A stretch of 64,000 nucleotides of DNA, from the NCBI GenBank assembly GCA_019359615.1, contig JAHHHA010000022.1, forward strand, positions 45,348 through 109,347, given 5' to 3'. A program made the translations under genes and the position numbers. The number at the start of each line of letters is the position of its first letter. Position 1 is the stretch's first letter. The DNA is from Cyanosarcina radialis HA8281-LM2 (GTDB taxonomy: Bacteria; Cyanobacteriota; Cyanobacteriia; Cyanobacteriales; CCAP-1448). The notes under the pieces were generated by a model. It was given only the letters and a program-made list of their open reading frames with translations. It did not search any database and had not been told where the DNA came from. Positions 1 through 10,100 of this stretch are shown piece after piece.

Positions 1-1038
1 TGTAACTTGGCAGAGGTTCATCTCAATCAAATTGCTCCAGAAAATACCCTCGAACAAGAAGAAGCATTCGCTGCTGGTGGACTATCTGTAGCTACTTTGT
101 TGAACCATCAATTTCTCGAACCGCGCTATCAATACAGTCGAGAATTAGATCCGATCGTCGGGGTATCTTTTACTGGATTGTTTGACTTCTTCGTCACTGC
201 TTTTGGAGTAGACTGGTTGCGATGGTGGGAAGCCGGACGACCCGAAACTTCCCAAGGAAAAGAATTTAAACTTAGAGAACAAGAATATCTCACCCGCTGG
301 AAAGAGATCGTGCAAGGGGTAGTGTGGGATTATTGCGATCGCCATCAGATAAAACGTCCCAATCGTTGTACTACATTGCAGCCAGCGGGGACAAAATCGC
401 TATTAACTGGTGCATCTCCTGGTTGGCATCCACCTAAAGCCCAAAGATTTATCCGGCGGATTACTTTTGCCAAAAACGATCCAGTCGCTTTAGCTTGCAT
501 CGAATATGGTTACAATGTCGTTCCCGCTCAATCTGACAAAGATGAAAATGGCAACTTGCTCGACGATCCGTTCGATCCTCGTTGCACTGAATGGCTAGTA
601 GAAATTCCAGTAGAAGTACCTTGGGCAAATTTACCAGGCGCATCCGAAATTAACATCAGTAAATTTTCTGCTTTAGCGCAGATGGATTTTTACTTACAAG
701 TACAGCGTTATTGGACGACTCATAACTCTTCTGCCACGATCGAATTAACCGATCCTGAAGTCGAACCTTTAGCCGAGAGAATTTATCAGGCGATTCGCGA
801 CGATGAAGGCTACATTTCTGCTGCCCTGTTAGCTAGGTTTGAAGACCATCAATCTTTCCCCAGACTACCTTTTGAACCGATTACTAAAGAGGAATACGAT
901 CGCTTGAGTGCAGAGGTCATACAAAGACGAAAAACCGATGATTTTCAGGTAGCTTTGAACCGCTACGATCGCGGCGAATTAGCAGAAGCTGGCCCGGCTG
1001 GTTGCGATTCAGATAAGTGTATGTTTCCGACTCAGTAA
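1..1038 (+). CDS. nrdJ: Class II (adenosylcobalamin-dependent) ribonucleoside-triphosphate reductase, 3' part
   Basis: Makes deoxyribonucleotides from ribonucleoside triphosphates in the cytoplasm by cobalamin-driven thiyl radical chemistry. The window opens inside the gene: the frame is open from base 1 (Cys-Asn-Leu-Ala-Glu-Val) and the TTG at base 7 is internal, so the 5' part lies outside. About 345 C-terminal residues are seen. They include the family segment TTLQPAGTKSLLTGASPG and end in GCDSDKCMFPTQ. The CX4C pair in this tail matches the C-terminal redox cysteines that re-reduce the active site in this family. No intein interrupts the visible part. The stop TAA is followed by a short repeat-rich gap and a convergent gene. 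Identification of the family is firm; whether the missing part carries an intein or a cobalamin riboswitch cannot be seen. Confidence 0.93.
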   Translation, partial: CNLAEVHLNQIAPENTLEQEEAFAAGGLSVATLLNHQFLEPRYQYSRELDPIVGVSFTGLFDFFVTAFGVDWLRWWEAGRPETSQGKEFKLREQEYLTRWKEIVQGVVWDYCDRHQIKRPNRCTTLQPAGTKSLLTGASPGWHPPKAQRFIRRITFAKNDPVALACIEYGYNVVPAQSDKDENGNLLDDPFDPRCTEWLVEIPVEVPWANLPGASEINISKFSALAQMDFYLQVQRYWTTHNSSATIELTDPEVEPLAERIYQAIRDDEGYISAALLARFEDHQSFPRLPFEPITKEEYDRLSAEVIQRRKTDDFQVALNRYDRGELAEAGPAGCDSDKCMFPTQ

Positions 1039-1074
1039 GGGAAGAGATTCGATCGCAGTATTCATAATGAGAAG

Positions 1075-1160
1075 TTCAGAATTAGGGGCGCAAAGCAATA
1101 GCCCTGGCGGGCATGGCTTCGCTAGTGCGCCCGTACAGGAGTTTAGGAGTTTAAGTAGTG
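1075..1160. repeat. Short interspersed repeat
   Basis: The stretch holds a GGGGCGCAAAGC...GCGCCC motif followed by CAGGAGTTTAGGAGTTTAAG. The same GGGGCGCAAAGC core and GGAGTT wording recur at 27681-27730. This is a dispersed noncoding repeat between convergent genes. Confidence 0.5.
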
Positions 1161-1164
1161 AGAA

Positions 1165-2784
1165 TTAACCTGTATCTCCGCCACACCAGGAAATGGGAAT
1201 ACTAGGATGCGAGTAAGTTGAATTGGCTCCAGTAAATTTAGTTTCTTCATCTAGCACTTTAACGACTTTGTGATAAATTTGTTCTGCTTGCTGCATCGAA
1301 TCACCTATGCTCGTTAATCCCAACTTGCCGAATTCAGAAAGTCCGCCCATGAGATGAAAAACCGTGCCAGTTTCCGTACCCGTATCGAAGTGCAGGCGAT
1401 GGGAAGCAATGATATCCATCAGATCGTTACATAGCAATCCTCGATAGCGTTCTTTTTGCAAATTATCAGTAGCAATGTAGTATTTCGGACGACCCTGCTG
1501 ACTGTAAAATAATCCCGTAGAAAGATCGTAACGCCCTCTGGTTAAAAACTTCAGAGTCATGAATGGATGGGTAGTTCCACCTTTACGCAAATTAATTTCA
1601 ATTGCCTGCATATCCCATTCTCGATCGCCACCACCATTAGATCGATCGACGGCAATAAAATCAACTCCAAAGCGTTCTAACGCACCCTTGGCAGCTAAAT
1701 TGCGCCCGATCCGCAGTCCCATTTCTTGCAAGCGCAAGCGATAAGATTTATCTGCTGGAAAACGACAACCCAAGAAAATTTGATTGTTCGGCCCGCCAAG
1801 AATTTGATCGTGAGTCGAGAGAATTTCGACTTCCCCATCGGGAGTAATTCGACCTTGCACGCTGGGCGATAGCTTGTATTCTCCTTCGACAAAAGCTTCA
1901 ACCACTGCGCCTAATTCCCCAATCCGACCAGAAAAGTTTTCCCAAGTTTCAGTAGCAGCTTGAAATTGCAAATTGCAGAAGCGATCGCTAATTGCTTTAA
2001 CTCGCCCTTCGTGAGAGGTAGTGCTAGAGATGGCTTCGGCGATCGGTTTTAGATCTAAAATGGCATTTCCTTCTCCAGAAAACCCTTCGTTGAGTTTTAC
2101 TACTAGCCGCTGCAAGGTGGGTTGGCGTTCCCATAATTCGGCTGCGGCTGCGGCTAAATCTGAGGCATTCCAAATCGGACTGTAGCTACCATCGGGATGG
2201 GGAACTCCACACTCAGCAAAAATTTTTCGACTGCCGCTTTTGGTTCCCCAGTAAAGTAAATCGGGATCGAGGGCGTAGAGGGGAATATTAAGCTTCAATG
2301 ACAAGTCTCGCTCTAAAGGAGTGGAATTGAAGCAGATCGCAAAAGCCTTTTCCGATCGCAATGCTTGTTTGATTCTTTCGACTAAGCGAGGGCGTTCTAA
2401 AATCTTTTGAGTTAAAGGTTTGAGAGAAGAATCGTAGGTGGAAAATAATAGCAAGCGATCGCGGGCGTGAGAAAACGGAATTCCCGGTAAAAGCTGCAAG
2501 TAGTAATCGATAATAATCGGCGGGAGGGGCTGAGAAGTAACGTAAATCAGCCTGGTTCGCGGGTTCCACAGGCGAATTAAAGAAAACAGCAGCCGTTCTT
2601 CATAGTGAATGAAACCCTCGATTTTCAATAGTTCCCGCTGATCTACGCTCAATGAGGGCACGACTAAAAGATCGACATCGCTTTGTTCCAACATTTCCAT
2701 GCTGTACCAGCGATCGCGCAACTGCCCCTGAAGAGTCCGAAATAATTCTGTCTGCTCCGAATAAGAACGATCTAAAAGTGTCAT
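1165..2784 (-). CDS. ATP-grasp peptide ligase, PGM1-related
   Basis: A 539-residue cytoplasmic ATP-grasp enzyme, expected to couple ATP hydrolysis to carboxylate-amine ligation. The N-terminal ~200 residues resemble the pre-ATP-grasp part of PGM1-type peptide ligases. The ATP-grasp core follows: LVVKLNEGFSGEGNA (nucleotide-binding strand and glycine-rich loop), VVEAFVEGEYKLSPSVQ, and the metal-binding end QAIEINLRKGGTTHPF. The PGM1 branch joins amino acids or peptides to nonribosomal-type starters. The substrate here is unknown, and no precursor peptide or other biosynthetic gene lies beside it. The ATG at 2784 is the only start that keeps the full N-terminal domain. It is convergent with nrdJ. 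Part of its coding and upstream sequence is echoed at 6785-7035. Family call is good; the reaction is inferred. Confidence 0.75.
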   Translation of the reverse strand: MTLLDRSYSEQTELFRTLQGQLRDRWYSMEMLEQSDVDLLVVPSLSVDQRELLKIEGFIHYEERLLFSLIRLWNPRTRLIYVTSQPLPPIIIDYYLQLLPGIPFSHARDRLLLFSTYDSSLKPLTQKILERPRLVERIKQALRSEKAFAICFNSTPLERDLSLKLNIPLYALDPDLLYWGTKSGSRKIFAECGVPHPDGSYSPIWNASDLAAAAAELWERQPTLQRLVVKLNEGFSGEGNAILDLKPIAEAISSTTSHEGRVKAISDRFCNLQFQAATETWENFSGRIGELGAVVEAFVEGEYKLSPSVQGRITPDGEVEILSTHDQILGGPNNQIFLGCRFPADKSYRLRLQEMGLRIGRNLAAKGALERFGVDFIAVDRSNGGGDREWDMQAIEINLRKGGTTHPFMTLKFLTRGRYDLSTGLFYSQQGRPKYYIATDNLQKERYRGLLCNDLMDIIASHRLHFDTGTETGTVFHLMGGLSEFGKLGLTSIGDSMQQAEQIYHKVVKVLDEETKFTGANSTYSHPSIPISWCGGDTG

Positions 2785-3172
2785 CTCACCTCATCTCATC
2801 TCGCATCGATCGCTACTACAGCGATTTTAGCTCTGGCTGAGATGGTACGGGGTAATATACTTTTCTCTTTAATTTGGCTCTGGATCTCAAAATTGGCTCG
2901 CGATCGCTTCTAACGCCGCCAATTAGCTCGATCGGTAGTGGATCGACAGAGCTTAAACGGTGAGTTACGACGGATTGTTGAATTTAAGTCATAGCAAAGA
3001 TTATCGCCGTCTAACACACCCTACTCTAATGCCTTATTTTAGCTGTGTCGATCCAGTAGGGTGCGTATAGCCTGCGGCATGGCTACGCTAAAGCGCAGCG
3101 TAACGCACCACCACCATTAATGGTGTCGCTCTATCTTGCAAAAATTAAGATGGGTTTGCCTTAGCTAAATTC
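2785..3172. repeat. Gene-free stretch with dispersed repeats
   Basis: No gene is seen. It carries a repeat at about 2786-2850 (GCATCGATCGCTACTACAGC core, also at 6968-7030). Around 3050-3125 lies a common cyanobacterial repeat of the GTAGGGTGCGTA...TAACGCACC type, ending in the small palindrome CACCATTAATGGTG. The upstream region of the ligase gene must lie within the first part. Confidence 0.5.
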
Positions 3173-4306
3173 TTAGAGCAGTGGAGGTGAATTTAAACAT
3201 CCACATTTTTCCAGCGCCACAGTCACCGCTTCACTTCGACTGTGCGCGTTCAGTTTGCGATAAATATTCTCTAAGTGTTTTCCTACCGTGCGATAGCGGA
3301 TATTCATTTCTTGTGCGATCGCTGTATTGTCTTTACCTTGAATTGCCCAAAACAAAATCTTAGCTTCTTGCTTGCTCAAGCCGATCGCTTCCAAAGAAGC
3401 TAACAAGGAAATTACTCGTTCTTCTGCTAATAGTAATAGATATTGTTCGCCCGGTTCGTCGATAACTAAACGAATCGTCAACTGTCGATCTCTCAGTTCC
3501 AGACAAAGTGGGAGACATGGAGAAGGAAGATTGCTATCTGTCTTTAATTGAGAGATTTGATGTCGAATCCACGAGTTCAATTGGTCTGGAAGTCGATCGA
3601 AAAGATAGGTGTAATTAAAGTAGTCTTCCAACCATCTAGCAGCTTGAGAAGTTATTAGCTTTACTTGTCCGAGATCGTCCAAAAAAATAACCCCCGATCG
3701 ATCGAGGGATTGCTGCAATTGAGTTAATTGTTTTTGAAGCGATTGGAAGCGAGTGACAGTTTGATAAGCTTGATTGAGATGAGGTTGAATTAAATTGAGA
3801 ACCAAGCGATCGCGCTCTGTTAAACTTTCCCACGATTGTTGGTAGAAATAATAAGCAGTAATATACTCGTCTCCGCGAGGTCTTTTACTGGGATCTCCGC
3901 TATAAAGAGCCATCCCCGATATATCATCAACACCAATTCTCTTCATGATTTGTTGGTATGCCTCGGTTTGAAAAAACTCTTTGCGATTAACAAAGTCGGA
4001 TACTTTGTGCGCTCCTAGCAAAGTTAAAGGCATATTTTGCACCAAAGGATTTTCATCGTTGTAGCGATAGCAAGTATCGCATAAGTCTTCTTTCATCAGA
4101 CGCTCAAAATCCTGAGAAAGTGATTGCATTATCGTAGTTTCAGATCCATCGACGCGACTAGCTACAAAAACTGATGCGTCTTGCGATACTAGTTGCTCCA
4201 AAATCGATAAGGTATCTGTGCCAAAAGTTTCTAAGTTCTGGAGAGTGTATACAGACTGAACCGCATTCAGGAGTTTGCGTACATCTCTGAGCGTTAATTG
4301 CTTCAT
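3173..4306 (-). CDS. LuxR-type helix-turn-helix transcriptional regulator
   Basis: A 377-residue predicted cytoplasmic DNA-binding regulator. The C-terminal ~65 residues form a LuxR/GerE helix-turn-helix: GLSKQEAKILFWAIQGKDN, then IAQEMNIRYRTVGKHLENIY and RKLNAHSRSEAVTVAL. The N-terminal ~300 residues show no receiver aspartate motif. They look like a sensor region with a PAS/GAF-like segment near residues 195-280 (DRSGVIFLDDLGQVKLIT), so the signal is probably a bound ligand rather than phosphorylation. The gene is divergent from the secreted protease at 4567, with a ~260-bp shared upstream region, so it may control that gene. The regulator call is firm; target and signal are inferred. Confidence 0.82.
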   Translation of the reverse strand: MKQLTLRDVRKLLNAVQSVYTLQNLETFGTDTLSILEQLVSQDASVFVASRVDGSETTIMQSLSQDFERLMKEDLCDTCYRYNDENPLVQNMPLTLLGAHKVSDFVNRKEFFQTEAYQQIMKRIGVDDISGMALYSGDPSKRPRGDEYITAYYFYQQSWESLTERDRLVLNLIQPHLNQAYQTVTRFQSLQKQLTQLQQSLDRSGVIFLDDLGQVKLITSQAARWLEDYFNYTYLFDRLPDQLNSWIRHQISQLKTDSNLPSPCLPLCLELRDRQLTIRLVIDEPGEQYLLLLAEERVISLLASLEAIGLSKQEAKILFWAIQGKDNTAIAQEMNIRYRTVGKHLENIYRKLNAHSRSEAVTVALEKCGCLNSPPLL

Positions 4307-4566
4307 AGAACTACGTTTTACCTCTAACAGAGAGCAATAGCTAATTCAAGTTATAAGGCAGATTAAACAGCATTAAGAGTAAATGTAAAGAAAAATTCAT
4401 ATTGGCATACGGCAAATGACGCATTGACGTTCAAATTTCTGAAGTATAGATTCGACATTAAGAGACATTGGTACAACAACTGATGAAAACCAAAATCACC
4501 AAAGAGGATAAGACTTGTTTAAAAAAATCTGTCCGCCTATGAGTTGGCAGGCGTTAAGAGGTGAAA

Positions 4567-5499
4567 ATGAGACGGATATACGTTCGTAATATTTCCTACA
4601 GCATTGCTCCCATTTTGACCGTAGGAGCATTGTTGTTTTTACCAAGTCGGGCTGAGGCGCAGACAGGTTGCCGAGATACGCCAGCAGGAAAAACTTGTCC
4701 TGCTCCAGCTATCATTAACGGCGATCTAGTTCCCGTTGAAACCCAAAGAAGCCTGGGGTTGGTCACAGTAGGCGGCGGATGTAGCGGTACGCTGCTCAAT
4801 CGCTTTTGGGTGCTGACAGCCGACCATTGTTTAACTACTAGCGGGGGAATCGGAGGATCGTCGGCTGCGTTCGCCAACACTCAGATTACGGCTTCATGGT
4901 CAAGACGAATTGTAATCCCCACGCGATTCGTCCGCATTTGGTGGGGCAGCGGTCGGGATGTCGCCCTGATCTTCCTCGGTGCTGGCGATTTTGGAGCAGA
5001 ATATACTGCAACCCAGCCTCTACAAAGAGTTTCGTCGATTACGCCGGGACGGTTAATGAGAAAGTATGGTCGAGGCATCAGCACCTTTGCTACTGGAACC
5101 AGTCCGGCAACCGCAGTGCCAGCGGTGAATGATGGTCGCTATCGAACGGCCCAGTTTGCTGCCAGTAATGATACCGTTCTCGGCTATCGCCTTAATATCA
5201 ATGGCACCGGCCAAGTCGGTAGCGGTGGAGACAGTGGCGGTCCAGACATAGCCCTTGGACCTGGTGGTGTAAGTCTCGGCATTGCTGGCGTGCAGTCAAC
5301 TTGCGCTCGCACAGGCGTAGTTCCAGGAATGCCAATAAATTGGACTTGGACGACAGGGATCGCCTTTTGCACTAGTGCCAGGGTAGACACGATTAGTAAC
5401 GATATCACCAGAATTATTCAAGAAGGCACAATCGCTTGTCCGGGGGTATCAGCAGGCTGCGCTGTGACCGAGCCATCTAGCCTTCTGCTGCTGAAGTGA
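4567..5499 (+). CDS. Secreted trypsin-like serine protease (S1 family) with a PEP-CTERM-like tail
   Basis: Exported endopeptidase of the chymotrypsin fold. An N-terminal signal peptide runs to about residue 31 (SIAPILTVGALLFLPSRAEA). The catalytic triad is visible: His in VLTADHCL, Asp in RDVALIFL, Ser in GSGGDSGGPD. Several cysteines could form disulfides. The ATG at 4567 is preferred over the GTG at 4561 because AGAGG sits five bases upstream. The C-terminus reads VTEPSSLLLLK and stops. Glu-Pro-Ser-Ser-Leu recalls a PEP-CTERM sorting signal, but the hydrophobic segment is cut short by TGA; eight further in-frame codons end in Lys-Arg before the next TGA. The protein is divergent from a LuxR regulator and followed by another small secreted protein. 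Protease assignment is strong; sorting-signal decay is inference. Confidence 0.85.
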   Translation: MRRIYVRNISYSIAPILTVGALLFLPSRAEAQTGCRDTPAGKTCPAPAIINGDLVPVETQRSLGLVTVGGGCSGTLLNRFWVLTADHCLTTSGGIGGSSAAFANTQITASWSRRIVIPTRFVRIWWGSGRDVALIFLGAGDFGAEYTATQPLQRVSSITPGRLMRKYGRGISTFATGTSPATAVPAVNDGRYRTAQFAASNDTVLGYRLNINGTGQVGSGGDSGGPDIALGPGGVSLGIAGVQSTCARTGVVPGMPINWTWTTGIAFCTSARVDTISNDITRIIQEGTIACPGVSAGCAVTEPSSLLLLK

Positions 5500-5674
5500 A
5501 CGTTCGGCTTTACTGTCAAGCGATGAAAGGATTTTAGATTTTGGATGGCTCCGCTTTCAAAGGAAGCTCCAAATTCGACAATTTTTTTAGCGATTTCACT
5601 TTCAAGAGTAGTCTTGAAACCAATTTTTTTCGGTCATTTGTTCGCAATATTTACCTTACAAGGAGATAGCAATT

Positions 5675-6043
5675 ATGGCTACCACATACCATCTCATCAG
5701 CCTATCGAAAAAAGCAGCACAAATTGCTGCAATAGTTGGGATAAGCACCACGATCGCCAGCCCCACGTTGGCAGCAATAGCAGCTACTGAATGGGGTTCA
5801 GTCCGATCGATGACTGCGGGCTGGGTAGTAGACTCTATGGCAGTTTTCCACAGTGCCCCAGTAGTCAATCCCGATGGATGCCCAGTTACTACTGCTGGCT
5901 ATGCGACCAATCCAGCCGATACTGGTCGCAGTCTATTTCACACCCTGCTTTTGAGCGCATTTATGAACCGGAAAGAAGTTCAATTACTCATTTCCGGCTG
6001 TGCTTATAGCAAGCCAAGAATTATTGCAGTTTCAGTTCGCTGA
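5675..6043 (+). CDS. Small secreted protein of unknown function
   Basis: A 122-residue protein with a clear signal peptide (hydrophobic run AAQIAAIVGISTTIASPTLAA, probable cleavage after Ala near residue 34). The ATG follows AAGGAG at good spacing. The mature part is ~88 residues with two cysteines (in GCPVTTAGYATNPAD and LISGCAYSKPRII), which may form one disulfide, and ends in a beta-rich IIAVSVR. I do not recognise the family. The compact disulfide-linked beta fold resembles small exported binding domains, but that is only an impression. It lies 175 bp behind the secreted protease on the same strand, so both may be produced together. Confidence 0.65.
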   Translation: MATTYHLISLSKKAAQIAAIVGISTTIASPTLAAIAATEWGSVRSMTAGWVVDSMAVFHSAPVVNPDGCPVTTAGYATNPADTGRSLFHTLLLSAFMNRKEVQLLISGCAYSKPRIIAVSVR

Positions 6044-6063
6044 TTGGCAGCACCAGATTTATT

Positions 6064-6107
6064 GCGATCGCCTAAGCATTTTTTGCTAAGGGAAAACAGG
6101 CGATCGC
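6064..6107. terminator. HIP1-based hairpin, possible two-way terminator
   Basis: GCGATCGCCT at 6064-6073 pairs with AGGCGATCGC at 6098-6107, a 10-bp stem with a 24-base loop that itself contains a small AAGCA/TGCTT-like hairpin. A T-rich stretch follows on the plus strand. It lies between convergent genes, where a terminator is expected. Confidence 0.4.
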
Positions 6108-6110
6108 CTC

Positions 6111-6743
6111 TTATTTTCCTATCTGAATTCTCACCCAATTTTGAAATGTCTTTACTAACTCCAGATAATCCATAGTGTTGGCTTGCCGCAGCCAACTAGC
6201 AATGTTCGAAATCGGCAAATTTGCGAAAAATTGACTGGTTTGGGAGACGATATAAACACCATTTTCTAACTGTTGGATAACCAGAGATTCCCCGTTATAA
6301 ATCCAAACCTCTGCTACGCCTAAATCTGCATAAACCTGTAGGCGATTCTGGGAACTGCTAGTAACGTCAATTTCTAAAACTAAATCTGGTGGAGGATCTT
6401 CAGTCAAGTCTAATCTTTTTTTCCCTTGCACGGCCGCAATCTTGCGAATGTAAAAACACTCATCTGGCTCCACGCCGCTTATTTGAGGGCGTTTGAAAGT
6501 AGTTGAACCCAAGGGATAAATCCGAACTTTTGTTTCTTCCGCTAAAGTTTCTACAAAGCGACCGATGAGCTTTTTACTAAGTTCGTGTTCTGGAGAGGGA
6601 GCCATAATTTCTAGATTGCCACGATTATAGGCGAGGCGTAAATGGCGATCGCTCAGTTCCTCCAGTAAGGTTTCATAGGTTTTCCAGCTAATCCCCGATA
6701 GGTGAATAATTTCGTCGGGTGGTGCCAGTAGGGTTGCAGTCAT
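6111..6743 (-). CDS. Uma2 (DUF820) family restriction-endonuclease-fold protein
   Basis: About 210 residues. Uma2 proteins have a PD-(D/E)XK nuclease-like fold and are greatly expanded in cyanobacteria; their substrate is unknown. The acidic motif is present: VEPDECFYIR, then PPPDLVLEIDVTS with the E-x-D arrangement, and the family segment LGVAEVWIYNGE. The ATG at 6743 (MTATLLAPP) is chosen over the upstream in-frame codon at 6800 because the N-terminus then matches that of the Uma2 gene at 54783. It is one of three Uma2 genes here. The fold is confident; nuclease activity in the cell is not established. Confidence 0.8.
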   Translation of the reverse strand: MTATLLAPPDEIIHLSGISWKTYETLLEELSDRHLRLAYNRGNLEIMAPSPEHELSKKLIGRFVETLAEETKVRIYPLGSTTFKRPQISGVEPDECFYIRKIAAVQGKKRLDLTEDPPPDLVLEIDVTSSSQNRLQVYADLGVAEVWIYNGESLVIQQLENGVYIVSQTSQFFANLPISNIASWLRQANTMDYLELVKTFQNWVRIQIGK

Positions 6744-7186
6744 AGATTCAACTGAGATTGAATGCCTATATTTTAGAAGAATCTGAAGAGCGATCGCCAA
6801 TTGCTTGCACCCGTTGCTGGTAAGGGGTAGTGCTAGAGATGGCTTCGACTCCCCTCTCCAGTAAAAAGAAACTTCCTTTTCCCTCTCCTCGTAGGAGAAG
6901 GTAGGGTGAGGTGGGAGAGGGGCTGGGGGTGAGGTCAGCGATTGGGGGTATGAGAACCGGATTTGGTATCACCTCATCTGGCATCGATCGCTACTATAGC
7001 GATTTTAGCTTTCGCTGAGATGGTTAAGAAGTGGAATCTTTTATCTATAAGTATTGTATAGTATAACTGATGAGGAATAAAACTAAAAATTCCGAATCTA
7101 TGCCAATAAAGAGTTAGAACTGAGCTTTTCCATTACACTGCATCGATTAGAGCTTTATTTCGTGGAAATATTGGGGAGGCGTTAAC
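6744..7186. repeat. Gene-free stretch with a MITE fragment and a gene echo
   Basis: From 6785 to 6850 and 6966 to 7035 the sequence echoes, in the same order and orientation, parts of 1981-2040 and 2785-2850 (the ATP-grasp ligase gene and its upstream region). Between them lies a fragment of the CCCTCTCC/GGTGAGG repeat, ending in GAACCGGATTTGGTATC, one end of the MITE-like element seen intact at 10981-11146. The last ~150 bases are A+T-rich and should hold the promoter of the next gene. Confidence 0.5.
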
Positions 7187-10100
7187 TTGGACGTTGAAGA
7201 AGCTCTGAAGATTATAGACATTGCTTTAGCACCAACTTCTCTAACTGATATTGAAGAACGTGTATTTCGAGGGGTGTGGGAAGGACAGATATACGAAGAA
7301 ATAGCCGATCGCACTAACTACGAGGCTGAATACATCAGGCACATCGGCCCTCAGATTTGGCGGAAATTATCGCAATCTTTGGGCGAACGGGTAACGAGAA
7401 GCAATCTTCAGTCTGCTCTAAGGCGCAAAGCCGAGCAGATTTTGAAATCCACTGTATCGAACCCCATAGATAAAAATAGTCCCACCGCTCCATCAGATAA
7501 TAATTCCTGCAAGCGCCACGATTGGGGAGAAGCAGTCAAGGCACCTTATTTTTACGGACGGCTCGATGAAGCCAACAGGCTGGAACGATGGATTTTGCAG
7601 GAGCACTGTCCGTTAGTGGCATTGTTGGGGATGGGAGGTATTGGCAAAACGTCTTTGGCTCAGAGATTTGCTGAGGAAATTCACGATCGATTCGATTATT
7701 CGATCTGGCGATCGTTAAGGCAAGCCCCCCCGCTGGAAGAAATCCTCACGGCCATTATCAAATTTATCGCCCCCGACCCAGATATCCGCCTGCCGGAGTC
7801 AGAAGCAGGACAACTAGCGCTGCTAGTGGAACTATTACAATCGTCTCGCTGCCTGCTCGTTCTCGACAATATGGAGTCGATTCTCTGCGGGGGAGATGCA
7901 GAGGAGACGACACCGCAACGCGCTGGGAATTATCGCCCAGGCTATGAAGGTTATGGGAAGCTGCTTCAGTATGTGGGAGAGCGCCACCATCAAAGCTGTT
8001 TGATTGTGACCAGTCGGGAAAAACCGAAAGAAATTGCGACTTTAGAGAGTCAAGATGCACCAGTGCGATCGCTGATGCTCAGAGGCTTGGGCGCGACTGC
8101 CGCTCGTCCGATTTTGCAAACCAAGAATATTTATAGCACCGATGAAGAGTGCGATCGCCTGATTCAGCTTTATGCAGGTAACCCTTTAGCCCTCAAAATT
8201 GTCACCAGTACGATTCAAGAATTGTTTGATGGCAAGGTGGCTGAATTTCTTAAAGAAGGAATTGCGTTTTTTGGAGATATCGGCGAACTCTTAGACGAAC
8301 AGTTCGATCGCTTATCAAAACTAGAAAAACAAATTATGTTTTGGTTGGCGGTGAATCAAGAGTCGATGTCGCTGGCAGATTTAAGCGAAGACATGACCTC
8401 TTTTATCTCCAAACGGGAATTACTAGAAGCACTGGAATCGCTGGGTAGAAGGCCTTTAATTGAGAAATTGGGCAACCGTTTCAGCCAGCAGCCCGTGGTG
8501 ATGGAGTATATGACCGAAAGGATAGTCGATCGAGTCGTTCGAGAAATAATTACCAAAGAACTTTCGTTGCTAGCGAGTCATTCGCTCCTTAAAGCTACCG
8601 CCAAAGACTATATTCGAGAAAGTCAAATTCGCTTAATTTTAGAGCCGATTATCGAGAGAATAAAAGCTCATTTCAGATCGTTGAAACTAGCTGAAATTCA
8701 GTTAAAACAAGTTTTAAAAGATCTGCAACAATCCTCGTCTTCTTCATCGGAATATAGTGCTGGGAATCTAATTAACCTGCTGTGCGAACTCAAAGTAGAC
8801 TTAACTGGATATGACTTTTCTCGCTTGACCATCCGCAATCCTTACCTGCGGAATGTCGATTTACATCAGGTCAATTTTGCCTATGCTCACTTCGATTCTG
8901 CCGTATTTACAGAAACCTTTGGTGGCATTTTAAGCGTGGCCGTGAGTCCCGATGGAGTATTTTTGGCAACCAGCGATACAGAGTGTGCGGTTCGCCTCTG
9001 GAGAATTGCCGACGGGAAGCAAATGTGGATCGGGCAGGGACATCGATCTTGGATTTGGTCGGTGGCTTTTAGCCCTGATGGTATGCGGATCGCGACTGCC
9101 AGTTCTGATGCCACCATCAGGCTGTGGGATGCAGCTACAGGAGAATGCCTTCAAGTGTTGCAAGGCTCTTTTGATGCCCAAGCTGTGGCATTCAATCCCG
9201 ATGGCAACCTCCTGATTGAAGGTGGGAAAGAAGGCGGAATTATTTGGGATCTCGATACTGGTTCCCGTTTTAGAACCTTGAAAGGTCATGCGAACAATCT
9301 CATTTGGGGCGTTGCTTTCAGCCCGCGCGATCGCATTGCGGTCACGGGGAGTTTAGATACTACCCTCAAAGTATGGAATATTGATACAGGTGATTGTCTG
9401 AGAACATTGTCAGGGCATTTAGCTCAAATCAGATCGGTAGCATTCCATCCTGACGGTCAAATCGTTGCTAGCGGCAGTGTCGATCGCACCATCAAACTTT
9501 GGGATATCGATACTGGTGAATGCTGGCAAAGCCTCGCAGGTCATACAGATACTATTTCGGCTCTGATGTTTAGCCCGGACGGAACGCTCTTAGCCAGCGG
9601 CAGCTACGATGGCACGGTTAAACTTTGGCAGGTGGATTCAGGTCAATGCCTGCAAACTTTGCTAGCGCATACTAACTTAGTCTGGACGATCGCTTTCTGC
9701 CCCGACGGACAAACGATCGTCAGTGGTGGAGACGACCATGCCGTCCGCTTTTGGGATGTTTGCTCTGGGAGGTGCATTAAAACCTGGCAGGGACATAAAA
9801 ATGCGATGTTTGCCGTCAATTATCCCAGCAATTTTCCTGTGAAAGCTCAATTGCTACCCTCATCTACCGAGATGCCACCGAACGACGGACAATTATCTCC
9901 TTTGATGCAAAACACTGAATGGCTGCTGGCAAGCGGCAGCGAGGATCGGATGGTTCGGCTTTGGGACGTTAGCACAGGAAGTTGTTGCAAAACGCTGGAA
10001 GGCCATCAGGGTCGAATATTTGCCTTAGCGCACAGTCCAGACGATCGAACTTTATTGAGCGGGAGTAGCGATCGCACGGCTAAATTATGGGATATTCAAA

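Noticed and set aside
5545..5790. Open frame overlapping the small secreted protein
   Set aside because: Different frame from the gene at 5675, which has a ribosome site and a signal peptide; the longer frame has neither.
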